A stretch of DNA of 64,000 nt from Staphylococcus lutrae (GTDB lineage Bacteria > Bacillota > Bacilli > Staphylococcales > Staphylococcaceae), in the NCBI RefSeq assembly GCF_002101335.1, contig NZ_CP020773.1, forward strand, positions 1 to 64,000, written 5' to 3'. Shown one piece after another: positions 1 to 6,989 of this stretch (position 1 is its first letter; the number at the start of each line of letters is the position of its first letter). The translations under genes and the position numbers were made by a program. The notes beneath the pieces were generated by a model. The model was not told the DNA's origin. It saw nothing but the letters and a program-made list of their open reading frames with translations, and ran no database searches.

Positions 1-557
1 TCAACGACTTCATACTGATCACGGATTTTTGAATACGTTTCGAGTACTTGTAGCGCTTGGTAATGTAGGCCTTTTGAAACAACGATTTTATTCTTTTTCG
101 TTTTACTCCACGCTAGTAAGCACGCCTCTGCAAAACTTGTCATACCATCATACATAGACGAGTTTGCGACATCCATAGCAGTTAATTCGCAAATCATTGT
201 TTGAAATTCAAAGATGGCTTGCAATTCCCCTTGTGAAATTTCAGGTTGATAAGGGGTATAAGCCGTGTAAAACTCTGATCTAGAGATCATGGCATCAACA
301 ACTGCTGGCGTATAGTGGTCATAGACTCCAGCGCCTAAAAATGATGTGTGTGTCTCTTTAGTTATATTTTTATTCGCAATTTGATTTAAACGTCTGAGTA
401 GCTGCGTTTCAGGTTCAGCATCAGCAATATTCAAATCTCTATTCAATAATACGTCTTGAGGAACATCACTGTATAAATCTTGAATGGAGTTAACTCCAAT
501 GGTTTCTAACATTTCTTTTTCATCTTTTTCAGTTAATGGTATATAACGATGACTCAC
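1..557 (-). CDS. gcvPA: Glycine dehydrogenase (decarboxylating) subunit 1, N-terminal part
   Basis: This is the first half of the split P-protein of the glycine cleavage system, which decarboxylates glycine with pyridoxal phosphate. The first 185 codons are present and the gene runs off the left edge. The start is GTG at 557, giving [16 protein letters not shown], with a GGGAG ribosome site that overlaps the gcvT stop codon. The family stretch [14 protein letters not shown] and the following [14 protein letters not shown] are readable. It lies 12 bases after gcvT, so both are in one operon controlled by the upstream glycine riboswitch. Subunit 2 should follow beyond the window. Confidence 0.95.
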   Translation of the reverse strand, partial: MSHRYIPLTEKDEKEMLETIGVNSIQDLYSDVPQDVLLNRDLNIADAEPETQLLRRLNQIANKNITKETHTSFLGAGVYDHYTPAVVDAMISRSEFYTAYTPYQPEISQGELQAIFEFQTMICELTAMDVANSSMYDGMTSFAEACLLAWSKTKKNKIVVSKGLHYQALQVLETYSKIRDQYEVV

Positions 558-569
558 GACATTCACTCC

Positions 570-1661
570 CTATTTTTCGATTTGGTTCTTTTTAACAATT
601 TTTGCTTTCACTTGCCGCTTTCTGATTTGAATGTATACTTCCTTGCCCATTTCGAATGATTCTCGTTTAATGATGCCCATTCCAATGGCATAGCCTGATG
701 AAGGGGATTGTGTACCGGATGTGACTTCGCCAATTTCGTTGCCTTCAAGATCAAGAATCGTGTATCCAGTTCTAGGAATGCCCTTATCTACCATTCTTAA
801 ACCTACTGTGCGTCGAGGGGCACCGTTTTCTTTTTGTGCTTGAAGTACATTTTTACCGATAAAGTCGTCATCAATCAGGGGTTTTGCAGCGAAAGCAATC
901 CCGCCTTCATAAGGTGTGATAGACTCAGTTAAATCTTGACCGTGCAATGGCAATCCAGCTTCTAATCGTAATGTATCACGCGCGCCGAGTCCACAAGGTG
1001 TGACGTCAAAAGACAACAGTGATTCCCATAATGGGATAACATCATCAGTATGGCAATATATTTCGAATCCATCTTCACCAGTATAACCTGATTGCGAAAG
1101 GATTACTTCTTTGCCAAACAGTTCGACCTGTTGTTTGAATTCAAACATGCCCATCTCACTTACATCTTCATTGACATGTTCTTGGATAAGCGTTCTGGCT
1201 TTTGGCCCTTGTAACGCCAATTGACCATATTCGGAAGATACATTTTCTACAGTTGCATCAAATGTCTCACTATGTTTTAAAATCCATTTATAATCTTTAT
1301 CAACATTTGCAGCATTTACGACGAGTAAAAAACGGTGAGGCTCAAGTTGATAAATCACTAAATCGTCTATTACGCCACCATCTTCATTACAAAGTGTTGT
1401 ATATTGCGCTTTTGATGGTGTGAGTAGACTCGTGTCATTAGAAAGTAAATATTGGACAAGCTGAGGAGCCTCAGCGCCTTCGATTATGATCTCACCCATA
1501 TGGCTTACATCGAATAAACCGACTTGTGTTCTAACGGCAATGTGCTCTTCTTTGATACTTGAAAATTGTACTGGCATTGCCCAACCACCGAATTCAACAA
1601 TTTTCGCACCTGCATCAACATAATGTTGGTAAAGCGGTGTTTTTTTTAATTCTTCTGACAT
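570..1661 (-). CDS. gcvT: Aminomethyltransferase, T-protein of the glycine cleavage system
   Basis: GcvT transfers the aminomethyl group from lipoylated H-protein to tetrahydrofolate, giving methylene-THF and ammonia. The 363-residue length is normal. The N-terminal [12 protein letters not shown] stretch, the central FDVSHMGE motif and the late [12 protein letters not shown] segment are typical of the family. The start ATG has GGAGGGG seven bases upstream. It is the first gene after the riboswitch terminator at 1684-1718 and is followed closely by gcvPA, so glycine should switch on both genes. Confidence 0.96.
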   Translation of the reverse strand: MSEELKKTPLYQHYVDAGAKIVEFGGWAMPVQFSSIKEEHIAVRTQVGLFDVSHMGEIIIEGAEAPQLVQYLLSNDTSLLTPSKAQYTTLCNEDGGVIDDLVIYQLEPHRFLLVVNAANVDKDYKWILKHSETFDATVENVSSEYGQLALQGPKARTLIQEHVNEDVSEMGMFEFKQQVELFGKEVILSQSGYTGEDGFEIYCHTDDVIPLWESLLSFDVTPCGLGARDTLRLEAGLPLHGQDLTESITPYEGGIAFAAKPLIDDDFIGKNVLQAQKENGAPRRTVGLRMVDKGIPRTGYTILDLEGNEIGEVTSGTQSPSSGYAIGMGIIKRESFEMGKEVYIQIRKRQVKAKIVKKNQIEK

Positions 1662-1683
1662 TTAATCCCCTCCAAAATATAAT

Positions 1684-1718
1684 AAAAAAACAGAGGAGTA
1701 CACGAAATACTCCCCTGT
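1684..1718 (-). terminator. Riboswitch-controlled intrinsic terminator before gcvT
   Basis: On the minus strand an 11-pair stem, with arms at 1708-1718 and 1690-1700 and a 7-base loop, is followed by seven U. It lies between the glycine aptamer and the gcvT start, so it is the expression platform. Glycine binding is expected to prevent its formation. Confidence 0.88.
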
Positions 1719-1742
1719 TGACATGCCTTCAGGAATGCGTCA

Positions 1743-1828
1743 CAATATTATCCTTTTACCTGAGAGATTCATAATCTAAGATTATTTGCTCCTTCGGTGA
1801 TGGGCTAACCCCATGCTCTCTAATATTG
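1743..1828 (-). promoter_or_regulatory. Glycine riboswitch, single aptamer
   Basis: The minus strand shows the glycine aptamer core: AGAGAGCATGGGG, then CACCGAAGGAGCAAAT, then AATCTCTCAGGTAAAAGGA. The P1 stem is CAATATTA paired with TAATATTG, eight perfect pairs at 1821-1828 and 1743-1750. Only one aptamer is present. A small hairpin around CCTGAAGG (about 1720-1742) follows and could be the remnant 'ghost' second-aptamer stem described for singlet glycine riboswitches. The 5' strand of P1 overlaps the last codons and stop of aroK. Confidence 0.92.
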
Positions 1829-2347
1829 ATCATTCGCAAGCATTTGATCTTGTATATCGCTCAATGTTGCTTCCATTGAGTGTGCTGTTGAAACCTTAAT
1901 GAATGCGATTTCATTATATCTTGAAACACGTTCGGAATACAAGTGATTTAAAAATTCAAAACTTTTTTTATTTGCATTTGGTCGATTTGCATCTCCTTGG
2001 ATTCTCTTGTAGAGTTTTTCAAAGGGTGCATCCAGCCATATAGCACTTACTTTTTTGTCTCGAATAAATTGATAGGTTTCGTCTTCTGTTAATATTCCAC
2101 CGCCTGTAGCAATTAAATCATACGACAGTAGTGCTTCTTTCAAACAATGAAATTCCAGTTTACGAAATCCTTGTTCACCATTTTCCTCGAATATTTGCGG
2201 TATGGTTTTCTTTGAAGTCATTTCTATATATGCGTCCAAGTCTATAAATGAATAATGATATTTTTTGGCTAAAGCTTTGCCGATTGTAGTTTTACCAGCA
2301 CCCATAAATCCAATCAGTAATATGGGTGTATTGATCTTCATGGTCAT
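1820..2347 (-). CDS. aroK: Shikimate kinase
   Basis: AroK phosphorylates shikimate to shikimate 3-phosphate in the chorismate pathway. The 175-residue protein has the P-loop GFMGAGKTT near residues 13-21, the shikimate-site DLDAYIE, the ATGGGI segment and the lid arginine in RPNAN. The first ATG is used, with AAAGGGGA six bases upstream. This ATG overlaps the stop of the preceding comG gene as ATGA, so translation is coupled to the competence operon. An own promoter inside the comG tail is likely because the enzyme is housekeeping, but I cannot point to one. Confidence 0.95.
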   Translation of the reverse strand: MTMKINTPILLIGFMGAGKTTIGKALAKKYHYSFIDLDAYIEMTSKKTIPQIFEENGEQGFRKLEFHCLKEALLSYDLIATGGGILTEDETYQFIRDKKVSAIWLDAPFEKLYKRIQGDANRPNANKKSFEFLNHLYSERVSRYNEIAFIKVSTAHSMEATLSDIQDQMLANDQY

Positions 2348-2532
2348 TTTGATTCCCCTTTATTCATCATTCGTACAATTTCAGCTTCGTAATAATCAGT
2401 CAATGCATCTATTGTTTGTAATTTTAGACTATAAATGACGAAATAAAAAGTAATAAATGTAAAATAAGCAGATACAATGACAAATAACATCGGCAATGTA
2501 AAACCATTTTTAGAGCAAAACTTCTTTAACAT
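2344..2532 (-). CDS. comGG: ComGG-like minor pseudopilin, short
   Basis: This is a 62-residue protein at the seventh position of the comG operon. It has a short basic leader, then GFTLPML and one long hydrophobic segment, as in type IV prepilin-like proteins. The usual glutamate at mature position 5 is not present in GFTLPML. The name rests on operon position and the N-terminus, since ComGG proteins are poorly conserved. It overlaps the comGF end by 23 bases and the aroK start by 4. In competent cells it would be a minor part of the DNA-uptake pseudopilus. Confidence 0.7.
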   Translation of the reverse strand: MLKKFCSKNGFTLPMLFVIVSAYFTFITFYFVIYSLKLQTIDALTDYYEAEIVRMMNKGESK

Positions 2533-2995
2533 GTAATATCGCTCCCTCTTTGTACTTAATTGTCATTAATATCATGTGATGATCAATTTCTTGATAATGG
2601 ACATCTTGTACATTGTTTAACATTGTAATATTTCCATGATGATTGATGGTTTTAATGATTTTTTTATTCTGAAATCGGTAGTTTACCAGGACGTTGTCAC
2701 GTTGTATCATCATTGTTTTGTTCGAAATCATTTGTTGTTTCACATCATTTGCATGAATGACATTCTCCATATCCTTAACCATGATTTCAATATCAAATGT
2801 TCGATCTTCAAAAATAGTGTTTTTCAATTGTCCTAATGTGACGATGATGATGGGGATTAACATGACAATAACGAATTGTATAAACAATGCGAAAAGACTT
2901 TCAATGAGGCTGAACCCCTGTTTTTGAGTAACAATATTTTTGATGCGTTTGGTTATTTTGAATACATAGTTGTTGTTTTGAAGGTGTGATTTCAT
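2510..2995 (-). CDS. comGF: ComGF-like competence pseudopilin
   Basis: A prepilin-type motif (QGFSLIES) is followed by a hydrophobic helix and a soluble C-terminal part with MTIKYKEG, matching the ComGF family. With the ATG at 2995 the leader before the cleavage glycine is about 26 residues, longer than the usual 6-10, and the gene overlaps comGE by 95 bases. The ribosome site there is weak. No other ATG, GTG or TTG lies between it and the motif, so the start is uncertain. It is a minor pseudopilin of the comG operon. Confidence 0.8.
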   Translation of the reverse strand: MKSHLQNNNYVFKITKRIKNIVTQKQGFSLIESLFALFIQFVIVMLIPIIIVTLGQLKNTIFEDRTFDIEIMVKDMENVIHANDVKQQMISNKTMMIQRDNVLVNYRFQNKKIIKTINHHGNITMLNNVQDVHYQEIDHHMILMTIKYKEGAILHVKEVLL

Positions 2996-3215
2996 AGTGA
3001 GATACCGTCATCTTCTTATTAGGAATTTCGTGTTTGATTACGTTGAGTAGCGTTCGCTTTAAATTTAAATCTTCAATTGCTTCGTTATAAGTGTGCAACA
3101 TCTGTGTTGTTATAGGAATGAGTTGGTAGATCAGTGAGGCTAACAGAAACAAGGAAAATGTACTTTCGATAATCAGATAGCCAGCTTTTTGCTGTAGATA
3201 TTTTATTTTGAATAT
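2901..3215 (-). CDS. comGE: ComGE-like competence pseudopilin, apparently non-standard start codon
   Basis: The frame reads FKIKYLQQKAGYLIIESTF and on into a hydrophobic helix, then a soluble domain to residue 104. The prepilin cleavage glycine and Glu at mature position 5 are present. The frame is open back to a TGA at 3237-3239, yet no ATG, GTG, TTG or CTG occurs between that stop and the motif. The best candidate start is ATA at 3213-3215, 10-11 bases after AGGGAGG. The first standard codons would cut away the prepilin motif. It overlaps comGD by 13 bases. Confidence 0.78.
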   Translation of the reverse strand: MFKIKYLQQKAGYLIIESTFSLFLLASLIYQLIPITTQMLHTYNEAIEDLNLKRTLLNVIKHEIPNKKMTVSHYEITPSKQQLCIQNNQTHQKYCYSKTGVQPH

Positions 3216-3646
3216 GACACCCGATACCTCCCTTGTTCAATATGGAATATAAGTGATATGTGTTGCTGTCGATAATCAAATTTCACTGTACCAAATTTAG
3301 TTATTTTACCCTCTTTGTCAAAGAGAATGGCGTCTAAATTTGAATCACTTCTCAATTTAAGCGGCTCAAGTGAAATGAAAGTCGTTCGGTGGGGGTTCGT
3401 CGTTTCGATTTTTAAATCATTATGTGTTTTTCTAAATACAATGAGGACAGACTGTTGGTGCTTTATCGCTTGTGATTGATAAAAGTCTATTTCACTTGTC
3501 AATTTGTTGATTTGATATTGTGAGTCATTGAGTAAAATGTTGAATTGTGGATGTGTGATTGTAAGAAATATGAAGAGCGAAACAATAGAAAGAACGACGA
3601 GCATTTCAATTAATGTAAAGCCATCACGACGCAACGGCTTCTCCAT
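3203..3646 (-). CDS. comGD: ComGD competence pseudopilin
   Basis: This 147-residue minor pseudopilin starts with a short basic leader and GFTLIEMLVVLSIVSL. The cleavage site is after Gly9 and Glu lies at mature position 5. A single hydrophobic helix is followed by a soluble domain, as expected for ComGD. ComC peptidase would process it in the membrane. The gene overlaps comGC by 23 bases and contains the ribosome site of comGE in its last codons. It is part of the comG operon that builds the DNA-uptake pseudopilus. Confidence 0.9.
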   Translation of the reverse strand: MEKPLRRDGFTLIEMLVVLSIVSLFIFLTITHPQFNILLNDSQYQINKLTSEIDFYQSQAIKHQQSVLIVFRKTHNDLKIETTNPHRTTFISLEPLKLRSDSNLDAILFDKEGKITKFGTVKFDYRQQHISLIFHIEQGRYRVSYSK

Positions 3647-3947
3647 CTCTAACTGTTATTGCCTCTCCTGATTTACAGTTTTTTTGATTTTCTTTTATAT
3701 AGCCTTCATGAACGAGATCGTCTATTGAAGCCGGTTGTCTATTAAACTTTAACGTGTAGGCTTCAATTTGACTATCTACCATTTTTAACTGTGCGGCACA
3801 GCCTGTTTTTTGTATATGTTCTGATTGCTTAGCGATATTTGGGATAATCAGGATTAAAAGGACGCTGATAATTAATAAAACAAGCAACATTTCAATAAGG
3901 GTAAACCCTTCCTTACGAGTAAATTTTGATTTTAACTTTTGAAACAT
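3624..3947 (-). CDS. comGC: ComGC major competence pseudopilin
   Basis: ComGC is the main subunit of the transformation pseudopilus. The 107-residue protein has a basic leader, then EGFTLIEMLLVLLIISVLLIL, so cleavage falls after Gly14 with Glu at mature position 5. Cys50 and Cys91 are the likely disulfide pair made by BdbDC-type enzymes. The start is preceded by a ribosome site ten bases after the comGB stop. Length and sequence are close to S. aureus ComGC. Confidence 0.95.
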   Translation of the reverse strand: MFQKLKSKFTRKEGFTLIEMLLVLLIISVLLILIIPNIAKQSEHIQKTGCAAQLKMVDSQIEAYTLKFNRQPASIDDLVHEGYIKENQKNCKSGEAITVRDGEAVAS

Positions 3948-3957
3948 ATTGACACTC

Positions 3958-5025
3958 CTATTCTTTAATGGTTTGTATCATCTCAAATACTGGTAACATC
4001 ATGATTAAATAGACTGACAGTACTAACATGCCGATAAATATAAACATAATCGGTTGAATCCACTTAATATGGCGTTGGATAAATCCTTCAATACGATCTA
4101 ATAGAAAGGAACTATAAATTTCCAACTCTATATCTAGTTTGTCACGTTTTTCTCCTTGTTTGATATAGCTGATGAATTGGGTTTCAAAACAATGAAGATC
4201 AGTGAGAATTTGTGTAAATGATTCCCCTTTTTGGAGTTGTGTTTGGAGTGTGAATCCAACATATTGTAAAAATAAATTTGCTTGTTGGTTTAAATAAATT
4301 GAGACAATATCATTCAATGTAATGCCGTTTCTAAAAAATAAGACAAATTGATTGGTCATATGGTAAGTCGTAAAAAGTTTGTAGTATTTATTAAAAATAG
4401 GGATTCGAATTAAATACTGAATCTGTTGATGCATTGGAAGCCGTTTTAATCTTGAACTCAAAAAATAGTAGAGAGCGGTAAGAAGGCAAAGTGAAATGAA
4501 GAAAAATTGAGGGAAATTCTCTATGAACCTCTTCATAAAGCGTTGCAACATGGATTGTTTGATTTGCATCGAATCATACATTTGTTCAAATTGGGGCATG
4601 ATGGTTTGATTCAAAGTGACAATCAGTGCTATGAAAATGATAATAAGAACAAGTGGATATTGTATCGCTTTGATTAACTGTTGTTTTAATTGTCTATTCT
4701 TAGTATAAAATTGATGACATAATTTTAAAGTTTCCGGTAATGAGCCATATTTTTCCGCAAAATAAATTTGCATTAAGATTGTTGACGGATAACCAAAAAG
4801 TGAGAAGATCTCATAACAATTTGCACCCATTTTTAATTTTGCTTGGAGATGTTGCTCAAACTGAGGTTGATTCAAGTTGAGTTGTTCATATATAAACATT
4901 ATCGCTTCGGCAAAGGTAAAACCATGGATTAATAGTTGATATAAGCGCAGCATAATGAGTAAGTGATGTGCATGAAGCTGTTTTAATGTACGCCTAAATT
5001 GTATATTTTCGTAAATTCTTTTCAT
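3958..5025 (-). CDS. comGB: ComGB, membrane platform of the competence pseudopilus
   Basis: ComGB is the polytopic inner-membrane protein that works with the ComGA ATPase to assemble ComGC. The 355-residue protein has the type II secretion F-domain layout, with hydrophobic segments near residues 120-145 and 175-195 and at the C-terminus. I chose ATG at 5025 because GAGGGGG lies seven bases upstream. A longer in-frame ATG at 5067 lies inside comGA and lacks a ribosome site. The gene overlaps the end of comGA by 32 bases. Confidence 0.93.
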   Translation of the reverse strand: MKRIYENIQFRRTLKQLHAHHLLIMLRLYQLLIHGFTFAEAIMFIYEQLNLNQPQFEQHLQAKLKMGANCYEIFSLFGYPSTILMQIYFAEKYGSLPETLKLCHQFYTKNRQLKQQLIKAIQYPLVLIIIFIALIVTLNQTIMPQFEQMYDSMQIKQSMLQRFMKRFIENFPQFFFISLCLLTALYYFLSSRLKRLPMHQQIQYLIRIPIFNKYYKLFTTYHMTNQFVLFFRNGITLNDIVSIYLNQQANLFLQYVGFTLQTQLQKGESFTQILTDLHCFETQFISYIKQGEKRDKLDIELEIYSSFLLDRIEGFIQRHIKWIQPIMFIFIGMLVLSVYLIMMLPVFEMIQTIKE

Positions 5026-5968
5026 CAATGACCCCCTCTTTGTATAGCAGTTGAAGTTTATCAGCAAGTGTTATAAATGCTTTCGGGAGCTCAAAATCGT
5101 GTTTTAGGAAAAATTGGATTTCTTCTTGATTCATCGTTTCATAAACAAGTTGTTGTTGCTCAGAAGTCGTAGTAATCAACCTTTGATTAATAATCAAATT
5201 AATGGATTGCATTAAATCTTGATGTGTGAGTCCCATTTCTATGAGCCTGAGTAATACCCCAGAGCAATCATTTGCATGGATGGTTGATAAAACTAAATGA
5301 CCGCTTAAGCTCGCTTGGATGACATCTCTTGCAATTTGACTGTCCCTAATTTCCCCTATAAGAATCACATCCGGGTCACAGCGTAAAATGGCTTTTAATG
5401 ATGAACCGTAAGTAATGTCCGCTTTTTCGTTCACTGATATTTGTGTAATGCCATTAACTAGACGTTCCACCGGGTCTTCAATCGTAATAATATTTAAATT
5501 CAATTTTTGTTTGGCATAAACCACCATTTGATACATCAAAGTACTTTTTCCTGCTCCTGTTGGACCGCTAAAAAGGATTAAACCTTGCTTCTTCTCCATA
5601 TTTGATTTGATATCTACAACACTATGGGTGCGAACATTTTGAAAATATTGGGGTGTCACTCGTATGACACAACTTTCAGTCCCTAAATTCACTGGCAAAG
5701 TCGAAACTCTTAAATAATACAATTCTTTATATTCATAAATATAGCGTCCACTCTGTGCCTTATGCCTTGTTGAAATATCTAAACCTGCTTGATATTTAAG
5801 TAATGAAAGTAGTTTTTGATACGTTTCTAAATTTAAAGTATCATAGCGCATTAAATGATCTTTAACACGGAGTCTGACTTCAACTTGTGTGGATGAAGGA
5901 ATAAAATGAATGTCCGATGCTGAATTTTGAATTGCAAATTGTAACACATGATCGAGCAGTAGTTGCAT
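4994..5968 (-). CDS. comGA: ComGA, traffic ATPase of the competence pseudopilus
   Basis: This 324-residue secretion ATPase powers pseudopilus assembly. It shows Walker A GPTGAGKST at residues 135-143, an Asp box with EDPVE, and the Walker B-like GEIRDSQIARDVIQASLSGH. The N-terminal domain starts ILDHVLQ-like, with ASDIHF typical of the PilT/GspE family. The start ATG follows a ribosome site (AAGAGGTGA) embedded in a terminator stem. It is the first gene of comGA-comGG, which in S. aureus needs the sigma factor SigH. A candidate SigH-type promoter is listed separately. Confidence 0.96.
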   Translation of the reverse strand: MQLLLDHVLQFAIQNSASDIHFIPSSTQVEVRLRVKDHLMRYDTLNLETYQKLLSLLKYQAGLDISTRHKAQSGRYIYEYKELYYLRVSTLPVNLGTESCVIRVTPQYFQNVRTHSVVDIKSNMEKKQGLILFSGPTGAGKSTLMYQMVVYAKQKLNLNIITIEDPVERLVNGITQISVNEKADITYGSSLKAILRCDPDVILIGEIRDSQIARDVIQASLSGHLVLSTIHANDCSGVLLRLIEMGLTHQDLMQSINLIINQRLITTTSEQQQLVYETMNQEEIQFFLKHDFELPKAFITLADKLQLLYKEGVIDEKNLRKYTI

Positions 5969-6009
5969 AAAAAATCACCTCTTACTTTTATACACGTAAG
6001 AGATGATTT
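5969..6009 (-). terminator. Terminator hairpin that contains the comGA ribosome site
   Basis: On the minus strand a 14-pair stem, with arms at 5996-6009 and 5972-5985 and one G-U pair, has a 10-base loop. It is followed by six U that run directly into the comGA ATG. It would end transcription of the upstream metallo-hydrolase operon. The 3' arm contains the comGA Shine-Dalgarno, so read-through mRNA would hide it. Confidence 0.85.
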
Positions 6010-6019
6010 TTTTACTTGT
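5991..6019 (-). promoter_or_regulatory. Candidate competence sigma-factor (SigH) promoter of comGA
   Basis: The minus strand reads ACAAGTAAAAAA (6008-6019), ten bases, then ACGTGTA (5991-5997). The same two blocks with the same ten-base gap precede comEA, and both lie at the same distance from their ATG. Read as CAAGTA, 17 bases, GTGTAT they have promoter geometry. The downstream half lies in the loop of the terminator. That SigH is the sigma factor is inferred from S. aureus competence biology. Confidence 0.6.
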
Positions 6020-6035
6020 TTGAATTAATGAAGTT

Positions 6036-6665
6036 TTACATTTCCCCATCTAGAAACGGATTCATATATTCATTTTCTACAGTTGTTAATGGACCGTGCC
6101 CTGGATATAGTGGCAGTTGGTCGTTTAAGCTGAACAACTTATCCTTAATAGAATCAACTAATGTTTCGTAGTCACCTTGGTATAAATCTGTTCGACCAAT
6201 ACCATTGTTAAACAGCGTGTCCCCTACAATTGCAAATTCATCAAATACATAGGTTAAACTCCCAGGGGAATGTCCGGGTGTATGCAGTGTTTCAAAACTA
6301 AATGATCCGATTTGATAAGTCGATTCATCTAAAGCGATGGGTTGTGCATGGCTTGTAATTATAGGTAAACCATATTGCGTAAACTTAGCTGAACCGTTCT
6401 TCTCAGGATCCTTTAAAAATGAAAATTCTTCTTGGTGCATGTATACCGGAACTGGAAAGGTTTTTAACACATCATCTAGTGCTGCAATATGATCGAAATG
6501 CGCATGTGTTAACAAAATTGCCTGTAACGTTTTTTTTGATTGCTTAATCTTTTCGATGATTTTTTCAGCATTCCCTGCAGGATCAAATAATAACAAATCA
6601 GTATCATTTTCTACAAAATATGTGTTGGTACTCACAACACCTAAAGTCAAAAAAGAAATTTTCAT
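6036..6665 (-). CDS. Metallo-beta-lactamase-fold hydrolase, YqgX/glyoxalase II-like
   Basis: The 209-residue protein has the zinc motif HAHFDH (residues about 54-59), later H in LHTPGHSPGS, D in VGDTLF and H in LYPGHGP, so all metal ligands are present. It belongs to the small MBL-fold hydrolases called hydroxyacylglutathione hydrolase-like. The true substrate in staphylococci is not established and need not be a glutathione thioester. It follows yqgV and glcK in one run and is closed by the hairpin before comGA. The same gene sits next to comG in B. subtilis. Confidence 0.9.
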   Translation of the reverse strand: MKISFLTLGVVSTNTYFVENDTDLLLFDPAGNAEKIIEKIKQSKKTLQAILLTHAHFDHIAALDDVLKTFPVPVYMHQEEFSFLKDPEKNGSAKFTQYGLPIITSHAQPIALDESTYQIGSFSFETLHTPGHSPGSLTYVFDEFAIVGDTLFNNGIGRTDLYQGDYETLVDSIKDKLFSLNDQLPLYPGHGPLTTVENEYMNPFLDGEM

Positions 6666-6677
6666 ACTTAGCCCTCA

Positions 6678-6989
6678 TTATTTTAAATGTTTTTTTACAG
6701 ATTCTAATTTCTCTTGCATTTTCCGCTTTTTGTCACGTCGATCATCAATTCGGATGTTTGTACATACGCGGTCTAATCCGTGGTTAAAAGGCAGTTCATG
6801 AATCGCTTGTACGACTTCTAACAAATCTGGTAGTTCACCTTCAATTAAAGTGTTCATAGGTGTTAATTGATAATCAATTTTCCCTTCTTGTTTGAAAGCT
6901 TCAAGTTTGACTTGCATTTCTGCAATATAATGGCTAACACTCGGTCCTTTTGTTCCGATGGGTATCACAACTATATCCACAATGGCCAT
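6678..6989 (-). CDS. yqgV: Thiamine-binding-fold protein, YqgV/MTH1187 family
   Basis: This 103-residue protein belongs to the MTH1187/YkoF-like family (DUF77), whose members bind thiamine or related molecules. The N-terminal strand AIVDIVVIPIGTKGPSVSHYI and the late FNHGLDRVCTNIRIDDRRDK are typical. Its ATG lies directly before the glcK stop on the transcript, with no gap, so both are co-translated. The role in the cell is unknown. Thiamine binding is family knowledge and not shown here. Confidence 0.85.
   Translation of the reverse strand: MAIVDIVVIPIGTKGPSVSHYIAEMQVKLEAFKQEGKIDYQLTPMNTLIEGELPDLLEVVQAIHELPFNHGLDRVCTNIRIDDRRDKKRKMQEKLESVKKHLK

Noticed and set aside
3085..3279. 64-codon minus-strand frame across the comGD-comGE junction
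   Set aside because: It is the third frame of the overlap. The ComGE product is in another frame.
6008..6019. ComK-type AT box before comGA
   Set aside because: The A-run alone does not make the paired AAAA-N5-TTTT boxes. The shared two-block motif explains it better.
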